64,000 bases of DNA, taken from positions 1 to 64,000 of the forward strand of contig NZ_KK366004.1 of assembly GCF_000686705.1 (NCBI RefSeq), read 5' to 3'. Of this stretch, positions 35,983 to 46,026 are shown one piece after another. Under the pieces are notes generated by a model. That model made no database searches and was not told the origin of the DNA. It saw only the letters and a list, made by a program, of their open reading frames with translations. Source of the DNA: Clostridium hydrogeniformans DSM 21757 (GTDB taxonomy: Bacteria > Bacillota > Clostridia > Clostridiales > Clostridiaceae). The first letter of the stretch is position 1; each line of letters starts with the position of its first letter. Made by a program: the position numbers and the translations under genes.

Positions 35983-36873
35983 TTGACTGTAAAAATAGCT
36001 ACAAGAAAAAGCAAATTAGCTGTTACTCAGACAGATTTAGTAATAGAACATATAAAAAAGAAAAATAATAACATAGAATGTGAAAAAGTTAAGCTTCAGA
36101 CAGAGGGAGATAGAAGATTAGATGTAACCTTAGATAAAATTGGAGGAAAGGGTGTATTTACAAAAGAAATAGAATATGCCCTTTTAGATGGAAGAGCCCA
36201 TGGAGCTGTTCATAGTATGAAGGATATGCCCTTTGCCTTAGGGGATGATTTTAAGTTAACAGCTATACCAGAGAGAGAAGATCCAAGGGATGCTTTTATT
36301 TCCATGAACGGAATGAATTTTAAGGATTTACCAAAGGGAGCTAGAATTGGAACAGGAAGTATAAGGCGTGATGCTCAGCTTAGACTTTTAAGACCAGATA
36401 TAGAAATAGTACCTATAAGAGGTAATGTTCAAACAAGAATAAGTAAAATAGAAAAAGAAAATCTTCATGGAATAATACTTGCAGCAGCAGGACTTAAGAG
36501 GCTAGGTATGGAGTGTATAATAAAGGATTATTTTGATCCTTATGATTTTGTTCCATCAGTTGGACAAGGAGCCTTAGGAGTGGAAACGTTAAAAGATGGA
36601 GAAAATATTCAGGTTTTTGAATCCATAGATAATAAAGAAGTTAGAATCTGTGTAGAAGGGGAAAGAAGCTTTATGAGAACTCTAAATGGTGGGTGTCATG
36701 TTGTAATAGGCGCTTATGGAACCCTTGATAAAGATAGACTTCATATGGTTGGAATCTTCAAAATAGGAGATAAAATAATTAAAAAAGATATAGAAGGATA
36801 TGCAGAGGATAACATAAAACTTGGAGAGGCTTTAGCAGAAAAGATAATAAGAGCAGAGAACTATGTAAAATAA
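35983..36873 (+). CDS. hemC: Porphobilinogen deaminase
   Basis: HemC joins four porphobilinogens into hydroxymethylbilane. The motifs KIATRKSKLAVTQTD, VHSMKDMPF, EREDPRDAF, GTGSIRRDAQL and the cofactor-binding Cys in LNGGCHVVIGAYG are all present. The open frame can be read from a TTG at 35968, but GGAGGGGG (35970-35976) points to the TTG at 35983, giving 296 residues. The TTG start is unusual but convincing. Confidence 0.95.
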   Translation: MTVKIATRKSKLAVTQTDLVIEHIKKKNNNIECEKVKLQTEGDRRLDVTLDKIGGKGVFTKEIEYALLDGRAHGAVHSMKDMPFALGDDFKLTAIPEREDPRDAFISMNGMNFKDLPKGARIGTGSIRRDAQLRLLRPDIEIVPIRGNVQTRISKIEKENLHGIILAAAGLKRLGMECIIKDYFDPYDFVPSVGQGALGVETLKDGENIQVFESIDNKEVRICVEGERSFMRTLNGGCHVVIGAYGTLDKDRLHMVGIFKIGDKIIKKDIEGYAEDNIKLGEALAEKIIRAENYVK

Positions 36874-36950
36874 TTATTTAGGACATAGTACAATTTTAAG
36901 TAGTTGACTAGAAAAATAACAATAGATGATAAACATTGAGGAGGGGGAAA

Positions 36951-38420
36951 ATGAGTAAGGTATATATAATAGGAGCGGGCCCTGGGGATGAGGATTTACT
37001 TACATTAAAAGCTCAAAAGTCCTTAGAAAAGTGTACTGCTGTTTTGTATGACAGATTAATTGGAGGAAATATATTAAAGCATTTAGACAAAAAATGTGAA
37101 ATATATTATTGTGGTAAAGAACCAGGCTGCCATTACAAAACTCAAGAAGAGATAAACGAATCCCTTGTAAAGCTTGCAAAGGAAGGGCATATAGTAGGAA
37201 GAATAAAAGGGGGAGACCCTTATGTATTTGGACGTGGTGGAGAAGAGGTACTATCTTTAATAAAGGAAAATATAGACTTTGAAGTAATACCAGGGATAAC
37301 ATCTGCCATAGGAGCTTTATCCTATGCAGGAATACCAGTTACTCAAAGAGGAGTAGCTCAAAGCTTTCATGTAATAACAGGAATGACCTCTGTGTCCTCT
37401 AAGGTTAATTATGAAGCCCTAGCAAAGCTTTCTGGAACATTAATATTTTTAATGGGAGTAGAAAACATTAAGGATATAAGTAGTAATCTTATAAAGTATG
37501 GAAAAAGTGAAGATACCCCTTGTGGAATTGTAAGAAGAGGAACTACTTCTAAACAAAAAACAGTTATTACTACCTTAAAAGAGGCAGAAAATAAGATAAA
37601 GGAAGAGGGACTAACTTCTCCATGCATAATTGTGGTAGGTGAGGTAGTTAATTTTAGAGAAAGTTTTAACTGGTTTGAGAAAAAAGAACTATTTGGATTA
37701 AATCTATGTATAACAAGAAGTAAAGAACAGGCTAAATCTTTAAGTAATAAGGTAAAAGATCTAGGAGGAGAGGTTACAGAAATACCTTCTCTAGAACTAA
37801 GAGAAATAGAGAATTCCTTAGAGAATCATTTAACTACTATTAAGGATTATGACCATATAATTTTAACTAGTGTAAATGGAGTTAATGTATTATTTGATTA
37901 TTTAATAAAGAAAAACTTTGATATAAGAGATATTAAAGCTGAATTCTCAGTAATAGGAAATGCTACCTTTGAGGCTTTAAGAAAAAGAGGAATAATAGCT
38001 AAAACTAAGGGAGAAGAATTTACTCAAGAAGGTCTATTAGAAGCATTAAAGGGTAAAATTCAAGAAAATCATAAGGTGTTTATACCTTGTGCTAAGGATA
38101 GTCGTAGATTATTAGAAGAAGAGCTTAAAAAGCTTTGTAGAAGTGTTACTGTTTGTCATAGTTATGAGACTGTAATCCCACCACTTTTAAATGAAAGAGC
38201 TTTTGATGATGTGGATGTAGTTTTATATACAAGTCCATCTACTGTTAAAAATATGATAGAAATGGTAGGTAAGGACAAATTAAAGGAAAAATTATCTCTT
38301 GCTATAGGACCAATAACTGAAAAAGAATTAGATAAAGAAGGACTTTCAGGTGTTGTGTGCGATAGATATTTTGAAGAGGGAATAATAGAAAAATTATTAG
38401 AAATTAGGGGGAATAATTAA
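36951..38420 (+). CDS. cobA-hemD: Uroporphyrinogen-III methyltransferase/synthase fusion
   Basis: Two enzymes are fused. Residues about 1-240 are the SAM-dependent C2,C7 methyltransferase that makes precorrin-2 (GAGPGDEDLLTLKAQ, GRIKGGDPYVFGRGGEE, PVTQRGVAQSF, TLIFLMGVENI). Residues about 245-489 are uroporphyrinogen-III synthase (ITRSKEQAKSL, ILTSVNGVNVLFDYL, VLYTSPSTVKNMIEM), which closes hydroxymethylbilane. An upstream TTG is in frame, but GGAGGGGG sets the start at ATG 36951. The fusion is common in clostridia. The end overlaps hemB by one base. Confidence 0.95.
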   Translation: MSKVYIIGAGPGDEDLLTLKAQKSLEKCTAVLYDRLIGGNILKHLDKKCEIYYCGKEPGCHYKTQEEINESLVKLAKEGHIVGRIKGGDPYVFGRGGEEVLSLIKENIDFEVIPGITSAIGALSYAGIPVTQRGVAQSFHVITGMTSVSSKVNYEALAKLSGTLIFLMGVENIKDISSNLIKYGKSEDTPCGIVRRGTTSKQKTVITTLKEAENKIKEEGLTSPCIIVVGEVVNFRESFNWFEKKELFGLNLCITRSKEQAKSLSNKVKDLGGEVTEIPSLELREIENSLENHLTTIKDYDHIILTSVNGVNVLFDYLIKKNFDIRDIKAEFSVIGNATFEALRKRGIIAKTKGEEFTQEGLLEALKGKIQENHKVFIPCAKDSRRLLEEELKKLCRSVTVCHSYETVIPPLLNERAFDDVDVVLYTSPSTVKNMIEMVGKDKLKEKLSLAIGPITEKELDKEGLSGVVCDRYFEEGIIEKLLEIRGNN

Positions 38421-39391
38421 TGTTAAAAAGACCTAGAAGATTAAGAGAGAATGCTAGTATAAGAGCTATGGTACGTGAGAACCATTTAAGACCAGAAGAT
38501 TTTGTATATCCAATATTTGTGGTTGAAGGGGAAAATATAAAGAAGGAAATAAGTTCTCTTCCTGGAAACTATCATTATTCTGTAGATATGTTAGATGATC
38601 TTATAAAAGAAATGGACGAATTAAAAATAAAGGGAATAATGGTATTTGGAATACCAAACCATAAGGATGAATGTGCATCAGAGGCATTTAATGACAATGG
38701 AATAGTTCAAAAGGCTGTTAGAAGAATAAAAGAGTTATCTAAGGAATTATTTGTAATGACTGATGTTTGTATGTGTCAATATACAAGCCATGGACATTGT
38801 GGAATATTAGATGGACACAGAGTTCATAATGATAAATCTTTAGAATACATAGCTAAGATAGCTTTATCTCATGCAAAGGCAGGAGCAGACATGGTGGCAC
38901 CATCAGATATGATGGATGGAAGAGTTGGAGCTATAAGAAGTTTATTAGATTTAAATGGATATGAGCATGTATCTATAATGGCATATAGTGCTAAGTATGC
39001 TTCAGCATTCTATGGTCCATTTAGAGAAGCAGCAGGATCAGCACCACAATTTGGTGATAGAAAGAGTTATCAAATGGATCCAGCTAATTCTAATGAAGCT
39101 ATGAGAGAAATAGAGCTTGATATAGAAGAAGGTGCAGATATAGTAATGGTTAAGCCTGCTATGGCATTTATGGATGTTATAAGAATGGCTAAGGATAGAT
39201 TTAATATGCCTCTTGCAGCATATAACGTAAGTGGAGAGTACTCAATGGTAAAGGCAGCAGCACAACTTGGTTACATTAATGAAAGAGCTATTGCTACAGA
39301 AATGCTTCTTGGATTAAAAAGAGCAGGAGCAGATATAATAATAACTTATTATTCTTTAGAAATGGCAAAATGGCTTAGAGAAGAGGCTTAA
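38420..39391 (+). CDS. hemB: Delta-aminolevulinic acid dehydratase
   Basis: HemB condenses two aminolevulinates into porphobilinogen. The 323-residue protein has the zinc-cysteine segment DVCMCQYTSHGHCGIL, the Schiff-base lysines in SAKYASAFYGPFREA and MVKPAMAFMDVI, and SDMMDGRVGAIR. It begins on the last base of the cobA-hemD stop codon (TAATG) with AGGGGG upstream. The step before it, aminolevulinate synthesis, is not encoded in the window. Confidence 0.97.
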   Translation: MLKRPRRLRENASIRAMVRENHLRPEDFVYPIFVVEGENIKKEISSLPGNYHYSVDMLDDLIKEMDELKIKGIMVFGIPNHKDECASEAFNDNGIVQKAVRRIKELSKELFVMTDVCMCQYTSHGHCGILDGHRVHNDKSLEYIAKIALSHAKAGADMVAPSDMMDGRVGAIRSLLDLNGYEHVSIMAYSAKYASAFYGPFREAAGSAPQFGDRKSYQMDPANSNEAMREIELDIEEGADIVMVKPAMAFMDVIRMAKDRFNMPLAAYNVSGEYSMVKAAAQLGYINERAIATEMLLGLKRAGADIIITYYSLEMAKWLREEA

Positions 39392-39394
39392 AAT

Positions 39395-39988
39395 ATGAAT
39401 ATTTACTTAGTAAGACATGGTGAAACAGAGGAAAATTTAAAGAAAACATATTATGGATCTCTTGATTGTGATTTAACCAATAATGGGAGAAATCAAGCTC
39501 TTTATCTTAGAAAAGTACTAAGTAAATTAAATTTTGATAACATATTTTGTAGTGAAAAGAAAAGAGCAAAAACCACATTAGAGATCATAGGATATAAAGA
39601 AAATATTATAGAAGATTCAAGATTAAATGAAAGAGATTTTGGAATATTCGAAGGTAAAACCTTTAATGAAATAAATGAAGCTTTCAAAGATGAATATACT
39701 AATTGGATGAAGGACTGGAAGGGGTATACTCCCCCTTCTGGTGAAAGCTTTAAAACCTTTTATAATAGGGTAAAAATGTTTATTGAGGATATAAAAGATA
39801 AGGAATATGACAATATACTTATAGCTACACATGGAGGAGTTATAAGAGCTATATATTGTTATATATTAGATGGAAATCTAGACCACTATTGGAGATTCGC
39901 ATCTAGAAATGGAGATGTAACAAAAATTAAATTTGAAAATAACTACTTTTATATAGATTCGATTATGCCTTTTAATAATTTAGATTAA
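39395..39988 (+). CDS. cobC: Alpha-ribazole phosphatase-like histidine phosphatase
   Basis: The 197-residue protein belongs to the phosphoglycerate mutase-like phosphatases: phospho-acceptor His in YLVRHGETEEN, then LNERDFGIFEGKTF and the second His in IATHGGVIRAI. In the middle of B12 genes the natural role is dephosphorylation of alpha-ribazole-5'-phosphate or of the final cobalamin phosphate. Only three bases separate it from hemB. Family members alone are hard to tell apart, so the name rests on context. Confidence 0.87.
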   Translation: MNIYLVRHGETEENLKKTYYGSLDCDLTNNGRNQALYLRKVLSKLNFDNIFCSEKKRAKTTLEIIGYKENIIEDSRLNERDFGIFEGKTFNEINEAFKDEYTNWMKDWKGYTPPSGESFKTFYNRVKMFIEDIKDKEYDNILIATHGGVIRAIYCYILDGNLDHYWRFASRNGDVTKIKFENNYFYIDSIMPFNNLD

Positions 39989-40008
39989 ATACATTAGGAG
40001 TGGAAGTC

Positions 40009-40560
40009 ATGGGGAAAATAACTTTAGTTACAGGTGGAAGTAGAAGTGGAAAAAGCTCATTTAGTGAAAAACTTTTAAGTAGTACTGATGATGTTCTGTA
40101 CATAGCTACCTCTATAATAACAGACAGGGAAATGGAAGATAGAGTAAATAGGCATATAAAAGGAAGAAATCCTAACTGGGTAACTTTAGAAGCCTATGAG
40201 GATTTACATGAAAAAATTAAATCTTATAAAGAAAAGTATATACTTTTAGATTGTGTAACCATAATGACAACTAATTTAATGTTTAAGAAACATATGAATT
40301 ATGACAATTTGTCTCAAGAGGAAATAGATAAGGTTTCAGAGTATATAAAACTTCAATTTAAATTATTAATAGATGAAGTTAAAAATACAGGACGTGAACT
40401 TATACTAGTTACCAATGAAGTAGGACTTGGAATAGTTCCAGAAAATAAACTTTCAAGAATATTTAGAGATATAGCAGGCTTTGTAAATCAATATATAGCA
40501 TCCTTAAGTCATGATGTGTATTTAGTAACCTGTGGCATACCTTTAAAGATAAAAGGATAA
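40009..40560 (+). CDS. cobU: Adenosylcobinamide kinase/guanylyltransferase
   Basis: CobU phosphorylates adenosylcobinamide and then transfers GMP to it. The 183-residue protein has the P-loop TGGSRSGKSSFSE at the N terminus, ATSIITDREMEDRV, HIKGRNPNW (the guanylylated His) and LVTNEVGLGIVPEN. A GTG at 40000 is in frame, but it belongs to the AGGAG ribosome site; the ATG at 40009 is preferred. It is followed by cobS, the next enzyme. Confidence 0.95.
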   Translation: MGKITLVTGGSRSGKSSFSEKLLSSTDDVLYIATSIITDREMEDRVNRHIKGRNPNWVTLEAYEDLHEKIKSYKEKYILLDCVTIMTTNLMFKKHMNYDNLSQEEIDKVSEYIKLQFKLLIDEVKNTGRELILVTNEVGLGIVPENKLSRIFRDIAGFVNQYIASLSHDVYLVTCGIPLKIKG

Positions 40561-40574
40561 GGATGGGATTTTAA

Positions 40575-41396
40575 ATGAATAACTTATACATGGACTTAGG
40601 AATACTTGGTACCATATTTTTATTAGGAGCTTTAGGTAAATATAAAATACCTTTTAACAACTTTTTATTAATAACTCAGTTTATAACAAGGCTTCCTCTT
40701 AAGATTTCATTAAGCTGTGAAATGGAGGATTTTAAAAAAGGAACTTTGTATTTTCCAATGGTTGGAGCATTAATCGGAGGAATACAGTATTTGGTTTTTA
40801 TAATTACAAAGGCATATTTTCCTATGATTATAGCCGCAACCTTTACTGTACTTTCTATGGTCTTCATAACAGGGGGACTTCATATAGATGGATTATCTGA
40901 TACCTGTGATGGATTTTTCTCCTTTAAGGGTGGAAAAGATAAAATCATAGAGATTATGAAGGATAGTAGAGTTGGAGCTTTTGGAGTAATAGCTATAATT
41001 TTTGATATTACTTTAAGAATTCTTGGAGTATATTATATGGGGGTTAAGGGTATTGATTATGGAATCATAGTAGTTCCTTCAATAACCAGAGCTTTCACAG
41101 TACTATTATTTTTAATAGGAAAACCAGCTAAGGAAAAGGGAAGTGGGAATCTTTATATAGGAAATACTACTCCTATAAAATTTGTAGGAGCACTTATTTC
41201 AGCTTTTCTTATAGGAAAAATATTAATTGGTTATTATGGAGCATTAATACTTATTTTAAGTGGATTAATTATAACTCTTTTATTTAGTAGATTTTGTAGT
41301 ATTACAATACAAGGACATACTGGAGACACCCTTGGAGCTAATAATGAACTTGTTGAAATAGGATTATTTCTTATTATAAGCAGCTCTTTATTTTAA
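40575..41396 (+). CDS. cobS: Adenosylcobinamide-GDP ribazoletransferase
   Basis: CobS is the membrane enzyme that joins adenosylcobinamide-GDP with alpha-ribazole (phosphate), completing the nucleotide loop. The 273-residue protein has several membrane segments, with TRLPLKIS near the N terminus, FPMVGALIGG, the acidic motif GGLHIDGLSDTCDGF and MKDSRVGAFGV. It lies 14 bases after cobU. Confidence 0.95.
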   Translation: MNNLYMDLGILGTIFLLGALGKYKIPFNNFLLITQFITRLPLKISLSCEMEDFKKGTLYFPMVGALIGGIQYLVFIITKAYFPMIIAATFTVLSMVFITGGLHIDGLSDTCDGFFSFKGGKDKIIEIMKDSRVGAFGVIAIIFDITLRILGVYYMGVKGIDYGIIVVPSITRAFTVLLFLIGKPAKEKGSGNLYIGNTTPIKFVGALISAFLIGKILIGYYGALILILSGLIITLLFSRFCSITIQGHTGDTLGANNELVEIGLFLIISSSLF

Positions 41397-41435
41397 GATT
41401 TCCAGGGAAATTAAAGTTATTTAGGAGGAGAATAA

Positions 41436-42263
41436 ATGAAAAAAGGGATACTTGTAGTTAGCTTTGGTACAAGCTATATGGATGCACTTAAAAATTCAAT
41501 AGAAAATATAGAGAATAAAATAAAAGAAAATTTTAAGGAATATGAGTTAAAGAGGGCTTTTACTTCTCATAAGATAATAAGAAAAATAAAAAATAGGGAT
41601 AATATACATATAAATACACCAGAAGAAGCTTTAGAAGAGATGAAAAGAGAAGGTTATGAAGAGGTTATAGTACAACCTCTTCATATAATTCCAGGAGAAG
41701 AGTACGATTATGTTTTAAAAGTTGTAAATTCTTTTAAGGAAGATTTTAAATATATAGAAGTGGGAAGACCAGTATTTTTCTATGAAGGAATAGATGAGCT
41801 GCCAAGGGATTATCATATATTTATAGATTCCATAGAATCTATTATTCCAAAAGAAGGTGGAGCAGTACTTTTTGGACATGGTACGGCTCACTCAGCTAAT
41901 GCTGTATATGGATGTATTCAATGTGTTTTTCAAGATAGAGACTATGACAATGTATTTGTAGGTACAGTGGAGGGATATCCAAGCTTTAAGGATGTTTTAA
42001 AAAGAATTAAGAAACAAAATCTTAAGGAAGTAACATTAATACCTTTAATGGTAGTATGTGGAGATCATGCTATGAACGATATGGCTTCAGATGAAGAAGA
42101 TTCATGGAAGACTCTTCTAGAAAATGAGGGTATAAAAGCAACTCCTTATCTTCATGGACTTGGAGAAATTGATGCCTTTGGAGACATATATGTAAATCAT
42201 ATAAAGGATGTAATAGACGGTGAAATACTTAGTCATGGAAAGACTAAAAAAGGTGGTAAATAA
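41436..42263 (+). CDS. cbiK: Sirohydrochlorin cobaltochelatase
   Basis: CbiK inserts cobalt into sirohydrochlorin, the committed early step of the anaerobic route. The 275-residue length, [14 protein letters not shown] at the N terminus and the histidines in [13 protein letters not shown] and [11 protein letters not shown] fit CbiK and not the shorter CbiX. No signal peptide is present, so it is cytoplasmic. GGAGGAG precedes the start, and it is two bases from cbiP. Confidence 0.95.
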   Translation: MKKGILVVSFGTSYMDALKNSIENIENKIKENFKEYELKRAFTSHKIIRKIKNRDNIHINTPEEALEEMKREGYEEVIVQPLHIIPGEEYDYVLKVVNSFKEDFKYIEVGRPVFFYEGIDELPRDYHIFIDSIESIIPKEGGAVLFGHGTAHSANAVYGCIQCVFQDRDYDNVFVGTVEGYPSFKDVLKRIKKQNLKEVTLIPLMVVCGDHAMNDMASDEEDSWKTLLENEGIKATPYLHGLGEIDAFGDIYVNHIKDVIDGEILSHGKTKKGGK

Positions 42264-42265
42264 CT

Positions 42266-43783
42266 ATGGCAAAGATAATGGTACAAGGTACAGGATCTAC
42301 TGTAGGAAAGAGCGTATTAGTTGCAGCTCTTTGTAGAATTTTTAAGCAAGATGGACTTAAGGTATGTCCTTATAAATCTCAAAATATGGCTTTAAACTCT
42401 TATATAACTTTAGATGGAAAAGAGATGGGAAGAGCACAGGTACTTCAAGCTTATGCTGCTGGCCTTGAGCCAGAAGTTTATATGAATCCAATACTTTTAA
42501 AACCATCCTCAGATAGACAATGCCAAGTTGTTGTTAATGGAAAGGTATATTGTAATTCCTCAGCTAAGGAATATCATAATTTAAAGCCACAATTCTCTAA
42601 AATGCTTAAGGAAGAGTTTGAGAAAATAGAGAAAGACTTTGATGTAATAGTTATGGAAGGGGCAGGAAGTCCAGCAGAAATAAATCTTAGAGATAGAGAT
42701 ATAGTTAATATGGGAATGGCAGAACTTGTAGATGCACCAGTGGTTTTAGTTGGAGACATAGACAAAGGTGGAGTTTTTGCATCCTTAGTTGGAACAATGG
42801 TGCTTTTAAGCGATGAAGAAAAAAAGAGAATTAAGGGAACCATAATTAATAAATTTAGAGGGGATATTGATATACTAACTCCAGGAATAGATATGCTTGA
42901 AGATATTACAAAGATTTCAAACCTTGGAGTAGTACCTTATTTTAGACTTCAATTAGAAGATGAAGATGGTTCAATGATGGAAATAAATAAGGAAGTTACA
43001 GATAAGATAGATGTGGCAGTTATAATGCTTCCTCATATATCAAACTTTACAGATGTGGATCCTTTAAAGAATGAGGAAGATGTATCAGTAAGATTTGTAA
43101 CTAGCTTAAATGAATTTAAAAATCCAGATCTTTTAGTAATACCAGGAAGTAAGAACACCATAGGCGATTTAAATTACTTAAAGGAAAGTGGACTCTATGA
43201 AAAAATAAAGGCTTATTCTAAGAATGGAAACATACTTGGAATCTGTGGAGGATATCAAATCCTTGGAAAAACTCTTAAAGATCCTTATGGGGTAGAAAGT
43301 AAAGTAGAAGAAGCTGAAGGACTTGGTCTTTTAGACGTTCATACTGTTTTTAATGAGGAAAAGATAACTACAAGAATTAATGGAGAGCTTAAAGAAAAAG
43401 GGGCAGAAATATTAGGTATAGATAACATAAAGGAAGACTTATATGGATATGAGATTCATATGGGAGAGACTACTTATGGACAAGATGGAACCCCACTTTT
43501 CCACATAATAAGCAGAAATGGTGAAACAGTAAGCTGTGATGATGGGGCAATAAATAAAAAGGGAAATATCATGGGTACTTATATCCATGGAATATTTGAT
43601 GGAGTATCCTTTAGAGAGTCCTTAGTAAATAAATTAAGACAGGAAAAGGGCTTAGATCTTAAAAAGTCAGGAAAGTATGAAGCACTAAGAGAAGCTGAGC
43701 TTGATAAGTTAGCTCATATAGTTAGAAGTAGTTTAGATATGAATAAAATCTATGAAATTATAGGGTTAGAGCCTAAAAAATAA
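42266..43783 (+). CDS. cbiP: Cobyric acid synthase
   Basis: CbiP amidates four side chains of adenosylcobyrinate diamide. The 505-residue protein has the dethiobiotin-synthetase-like N-terminal ATPase ([31 protein letters not shown]) and a C-terminal glutamine amidotransferase domain with the nucleophile Cys in [12 protein letters not shown] and the late His in GTYIHGIFD. Confidence 0.96.
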   Translation: MAKIMVQGTGSTVGKSVLVAALCRIFKQDGLKVCPYKSQNMALNSYITLDGKEMGRAQVLQAYAAGLEPEVYMNPILLKPSSDRQCQVVVNGKVYCNSSAKEYHNLKPQFSKMLKEEFEKIEKDFDVIVMEGAGSPAEINLRDRDIVNMGMAELVDAPVVLVGDIDKGGVFASLVGTMVLLSDEEKKRIKGTIINKFRGDIDILTPGIDMLEDITKISNLGVVPYFRLQLEDEDGSMMEINKEVTDKIDVAVIMLPHISNFTDVDPLKNEEDVSVRFVTSLNEFKNPDLLVIPGSKNTIGDLNYLKESGLYEKIKAYSKNGNILGICGGYQILGKTLKDPYGVESKVEEAEGLGLLDVHTVFNEEKITTRINGELKEKGAEILGIDNIKEDLYGYEIHMGETTYGQDGTPLFHIISRNGETVSCDDGAINKKGNIMGTYIHGIFDGVSFRESLVNKLRQEKGLDLKKSGKYEALREAELDKLAHIVRSSLDMNKIYEIIGLEPKK

Positions 43784-43813
43784 TAGGAAGATTATATTAA
43801 GGAGAGACGATCC

Positions 43814-44770
43814 ATGATTTTTTTTATAGATTTAGTCATAGCTGTAATTATAGATTTTGTAGTGGGAGACCCTTACGGGTTTCCTCATCCCATAATTTAT
43901 ATAGGTAAGCTTATTAGATTTTTAGAGAAAAAGGGAAGGGAAATAGTAAAGAGTAATAGAGGATTAAAGGCCTATGGAGGATTTATAGTAGTTGTAGTGG
44001 CCTTTGTAACCTTTATAATTCCATATGGTATTTTATATTTATTAAAACCCTATAAACTTTTATACCATGGTTTTAATATACTTATTTTATGGACAACTAT
44101 TGCAGCTAAGTGTCTTCATGTAGAAGGTAAAAAGGTGTATTATTCCTTACAGAATAATGATATTGAAGATGCAAGACTTAAGCTTTCTTATATAGTAGGA
44201 AGAGATACAAAAAACTTAACTGAAGAAGAAATCATAAGGGCAGATGTAGAAACCATTGGAGAAAACACCAGTGATGGAATAATAGCTCCTATTTTATATG
44301 CAATGGTAGGGGGAGCTCCTCTTGCTATGATGTATAAAGGCATTAATACAATGGACTCTACCTTAGGGTATATGAATGAAAAATATAGATTTATAGGTTT
44401 TTTTCCAGCTAAGATAGATGATGTTTTTAATTATATACCTGCAAGACTTACAGGATTCCTTATGTGTATTATAAGTCCTATAGTAAAAGGTGATTTTCTA
44501 ACTTCTTTTAAAATAATGATAAGAGACAGGAAAAATCATAAGAGCCCTAATTGTGCCTACCCAGAAGGGGCACTTGCAGGAGCTTTAAGAATACAATTAG
44601 GTGGAACTAATGTGTATTTTGGAGAGAAGATTTATAAACCTACCATAGGAGATAAAATAAATCCTCTTAATAAGGATCATATAAATTCATCTATAGTTCT
44701 TATGTATGGAACAGAAATAATCTTAATAGTTTTTTATTTTATATTATTAATCTGGTTTTATATGGCTTAA
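43814..44770 (+). CDS. cbiB: Adenosylcobinamide-phosphate synthase
   Basis: CbiB attaches aminopropanol phosphate to cobyric acid in the membrane. The 318-residue protein has several hydrophobic segments and the family motifs VVGDPYGFPHPIIYIG, SYIVGRDTKNLTEEEI, ETIGENTSDGIIAP and YKGINTMDSTLGYMNEKY. It follows cbiP after 30 bases with AAGGAGAG as ribosome site. Confidence 0.95.
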   Translation: MIFFIDLVIAVIIDFVVGDPYGFPHPIIYIGKLIRFLEKKGREIVKSNRGLKAYGGFIVVVVAFVTFIIPYGILYLLKPYKLLYHGFNILILWTTIAAKCLHVEGKKVYYSLQNNDIEDARLKLSYIVGRDTKNLTEEEIIRADVETIGENTSDGIIAPILYAMVGGAPLAMMYKGINTMDSTLGYMNEKYRFIGFFPAKIDDVFNYIPARLTGFLMCIISPIVKGDFLTSFKIMIRDRKNHKSPNCAYPEGALAGALRIQLGGTNVYFGEKIYKPTIGDKINPLNKDHINSSIVLMYGTEIILIVFYFILLIWFYMA

Positions 44771-44844
44771 TGCCAATAGTGGAGCTGTTTGGTGTAGTAT
44801 AGGGAAATTCTCTTGTATAGGTTTTAGATAGGATAGGTGATCAA

Positions 44845-45942
44845 ATGAGTGAAAAAGATTTTATCCATGGAGGAGATATATATACAGAAGGGTTATTAAA
44901 GGGAAGAGCTTTAATTGATTTTAGTTCAAATATAAACCCAAAAGGTGTACCAGAATCCTTTAAAAAGCATATAAATGAAGGCTTTCAAATGATAGAAAGA
45001 TATCCAGATATAAAATATAGAAGTCTTAAAAAGGATTTAATTTATTATAATGAAAAATATTTTAACTTAAAACTTAGGTCAGAGGATATAGTCCTTGGTA
45101 ATGGAGCCTCTGAGATTATAGATATGATATTATCCTATTTAAAAACAGTGGTATTACCTGTTCCATCCTTTTCAGAGTATGGATTATCCATTGAAAAATG
45201 GGGTGGAAATGTAATTTATAGTAAGTTAAATGAGGATATGGACTATGATTATTTAGACATATTAGAAAAGCTTAAGGAAGCTGATGGGTTAGTTATGGGA
45301 AATCCTAATAATCCTAATGGAGGAGTTATAGAGGAAGAAAAATTTATCTCTATTCTTGATTATTGTGAAAACAATGGAAAGATAGTAGTAATTGATGAAG
45401 CCTTTATAGAGATGAATGGTTATGATGGAAGTCTTATAACTCTTATAGAAAATTATAAGTCCTTATTTATAATAAGAGCCTTAACAAAGTTCTTTGGAGT
45501 TCCAGGAATAAGAATGGGATATGGGATAACAAGAAATAAAAAAGTTTTAAAATACATAATAGAGAGGCAAAATCCTTGGAATATAAATTCTTTTGCAGAA
45601 CTTTGTACTCATTATGTACTTTATGATGAGGAATATATAAAAGATTCTATTAAGTGGGTAGAGGAAGAAAGAGAGTACTTTACAGGAGAGTTAAGTAAGA
45701 TTCCTATAATAGATAAGGTTTATAAAACAAGAGCAAATTATTGCCTATGTAAGTTAAAGGATATGAAGGATGAAGAACTTTATAATTACTGCCTTGATAA
45801 AGGCGTTCTTATAAGAAGAGCTTCAAACTTTAAGGGACTTGATAATAAGTATGTCCGTTTTGCTATAAAAAGTAGGGAGTTAAATAATATTCTTCTTAAT
45901 ATTTTAAAGGATATACCTAATAAAAAGGTTTTAGAAAAGTAA
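44845..45942 (+). CDS. cobD: Threonine-phosphate decarboxylase
   Basis: CobD, a pyridoxal-phosphate enzyme of the aminotransferase fold, makes (R)-1-amino-2-propanol phosphate, the linker added by CbiB. The 365-residue protein starts with a CobD-type FIHGGDIYTEG, and has DFSSNINPKG, LGNGASEIIDMI, MGNPNNPNGG, VIDEAFIEM and the PLP lysine in RALTKFFGVPGIRMGYG. Position right after cbiB supports CobD over a histidinol-phosphate aminotransferase. It lacks the cysteine-rich tail found in some homologues. Confidence 0.92.
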   Translation: MSEKDFIHGGDIYTEGLLKGRALIDFSSNINPKGVPESFKKHINEGFQMIERYPDIKYRSLKKDLIYYNEKYFNLKLRSEDIVLGNGASEIIDMILSYLKTVVLPVPSFSEYGLSIEKWGGNVIYSKLNEDMDYDYLDILEKLKEADGLVMGNPNNPNGGVIEEEKFISILDYCENNGKIVVIDEAFIEMNGYDGSLITLIENYKSLFIIRALTKFFGVPGIRMGYGITRNKKVLKYIIERQNPWNINSFAELCTHYVLYDEEYIKDSIKWVEEEREYFTGELSKIPIIDKVYKTRANYCLCKLKDMKDEELYNYCLDKGVLIRRASNFKGLDNKYVRFAIKSRELNNILLNILKDIPNKKVLEK

Positions 45943-46026
45943 TAGAGCTTATATAGATAACTAACAAAGCTTATAAATGATTAAAGTATTTACAGAAATA
46001 TAAGTAGAAATAAAGGAGGAATAGCT